DNA of 23,040 nucleotides from CAHJXF01 sp038240015 (GTDB lineage: Bacteria > Pseudomonadota > Gammaproteobacteria > Burkholderiales > Burkholderiaceae_D): NCBI GenBank assembly GCA_038240015.1, contig JBBSEF010000047.1, forward strand, positions 1 through 23,040, given 5' to 3'. Below, piece after piece: positions 22,967 through 23,040 of this stretch (positions are counted from its first letter, which is position 1; each line of letters starts with the position of its first letter). A program made the translations under genes and the position numbers. The notes below the pieces were generated by a model. The model had not been told where the DNA came from and searched no databases. It worked only from the letters and a program-made list of their open reading frames with translations.

Positions 22967-23002
22967 GTGTGCGATTTCGTGTGTGACTTCGTGTGCGCCG
23001 TC
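22967..23002. repeat. Three 12-bp tandem repeats upstream of the antiporter start
   Basis: Three copies of a GTGTGnGAnTTC-like unit (plus strand) lie at 22967-22978, 22979-22990 and 22991-23002, the last more diverged. They sit 16-51 nt upstream of the antiporter TTG. The antiporter frame is open through them, which would add GAH, EVTH and EIAH units if translation began further upstream. Confidence 0.8.
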
Positions 23003-23040
23003 ACCTGCGGCACCCCGTTCTGCATCCGTTCGGCATCCCG

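Overview
The window is a gene-dense, GC-rich stretch of a bacterial chromosome. The gene order and protein types point to a betaproteobacterium, probably Burkholderiales: a short-form hisG, mlaA inside the mla operon, and a his - mla - tat - petAB neighbourhood. This placement is inferred from family knowledge and no search was run. I see no mobile element, tRNA, rRNA, CRISPR array or island boundary. All CDSs look intact except petB, which is cut by the left edge.

Layout, left to right. At 1-1252 the cytochrome bc1 genes petB (partial) and petA lie on the minus strand, with a sigma70-like promoter at 1412-1440. A three-gene plus-strand block follows: mscL (with an intrinsic terminator), a membrane-anchored single-PDZ serine protease of the DegS/AlgW type, and a DUF2461 protein. 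From 4085 to 22951 everything is on the minus strand. In order of transcription (right to left) this comprises a KefB/KefC-type cation:proton antiporter; mlaF-mlaE-mlaD-mlaA-mlaC-mlaB for retrograde phospholipid transport; an ABC-2 ATPase/permease pair; ibaG (BolA family) and murA; hisG-D-C-B-H-A-F-I-E; a HIT hydrolase; and tatA-tatB-tatC.

How the genes fit together. The block encodes envelope maintenance (Mla, MurA, Tat, MscL, periplasmic protease), histidine biosynthesis, and part of the respiratory chain. Many junctions are 4-nt ATGA or GTGA overlaps (mlaF/E, mlaD/A, ABC pair, hisG/D, hisD/C, hisC/B, hisF/I, hisI/E), which implies translational coupling. The twin-arginine signal of the Rieske protein makes it a likely client of the nearby TatABC translocase. 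Short-form HisG needs a HisZ partner, which is not in this window.

I found no convincing new multi-gene system. The most unusual signal is small-scale: about three to five copies of 12-15 bp tandem repeats recur at separate loci. They lie in the petB N-terminus, before the protease gene, between hisH and hisA, in the ABC ATPase C-terminus, in the antiporter linker and upstream of the antiporter start. Two further intergenic palindromic elements inside the his operon resemble dispersed REP-like repeats.
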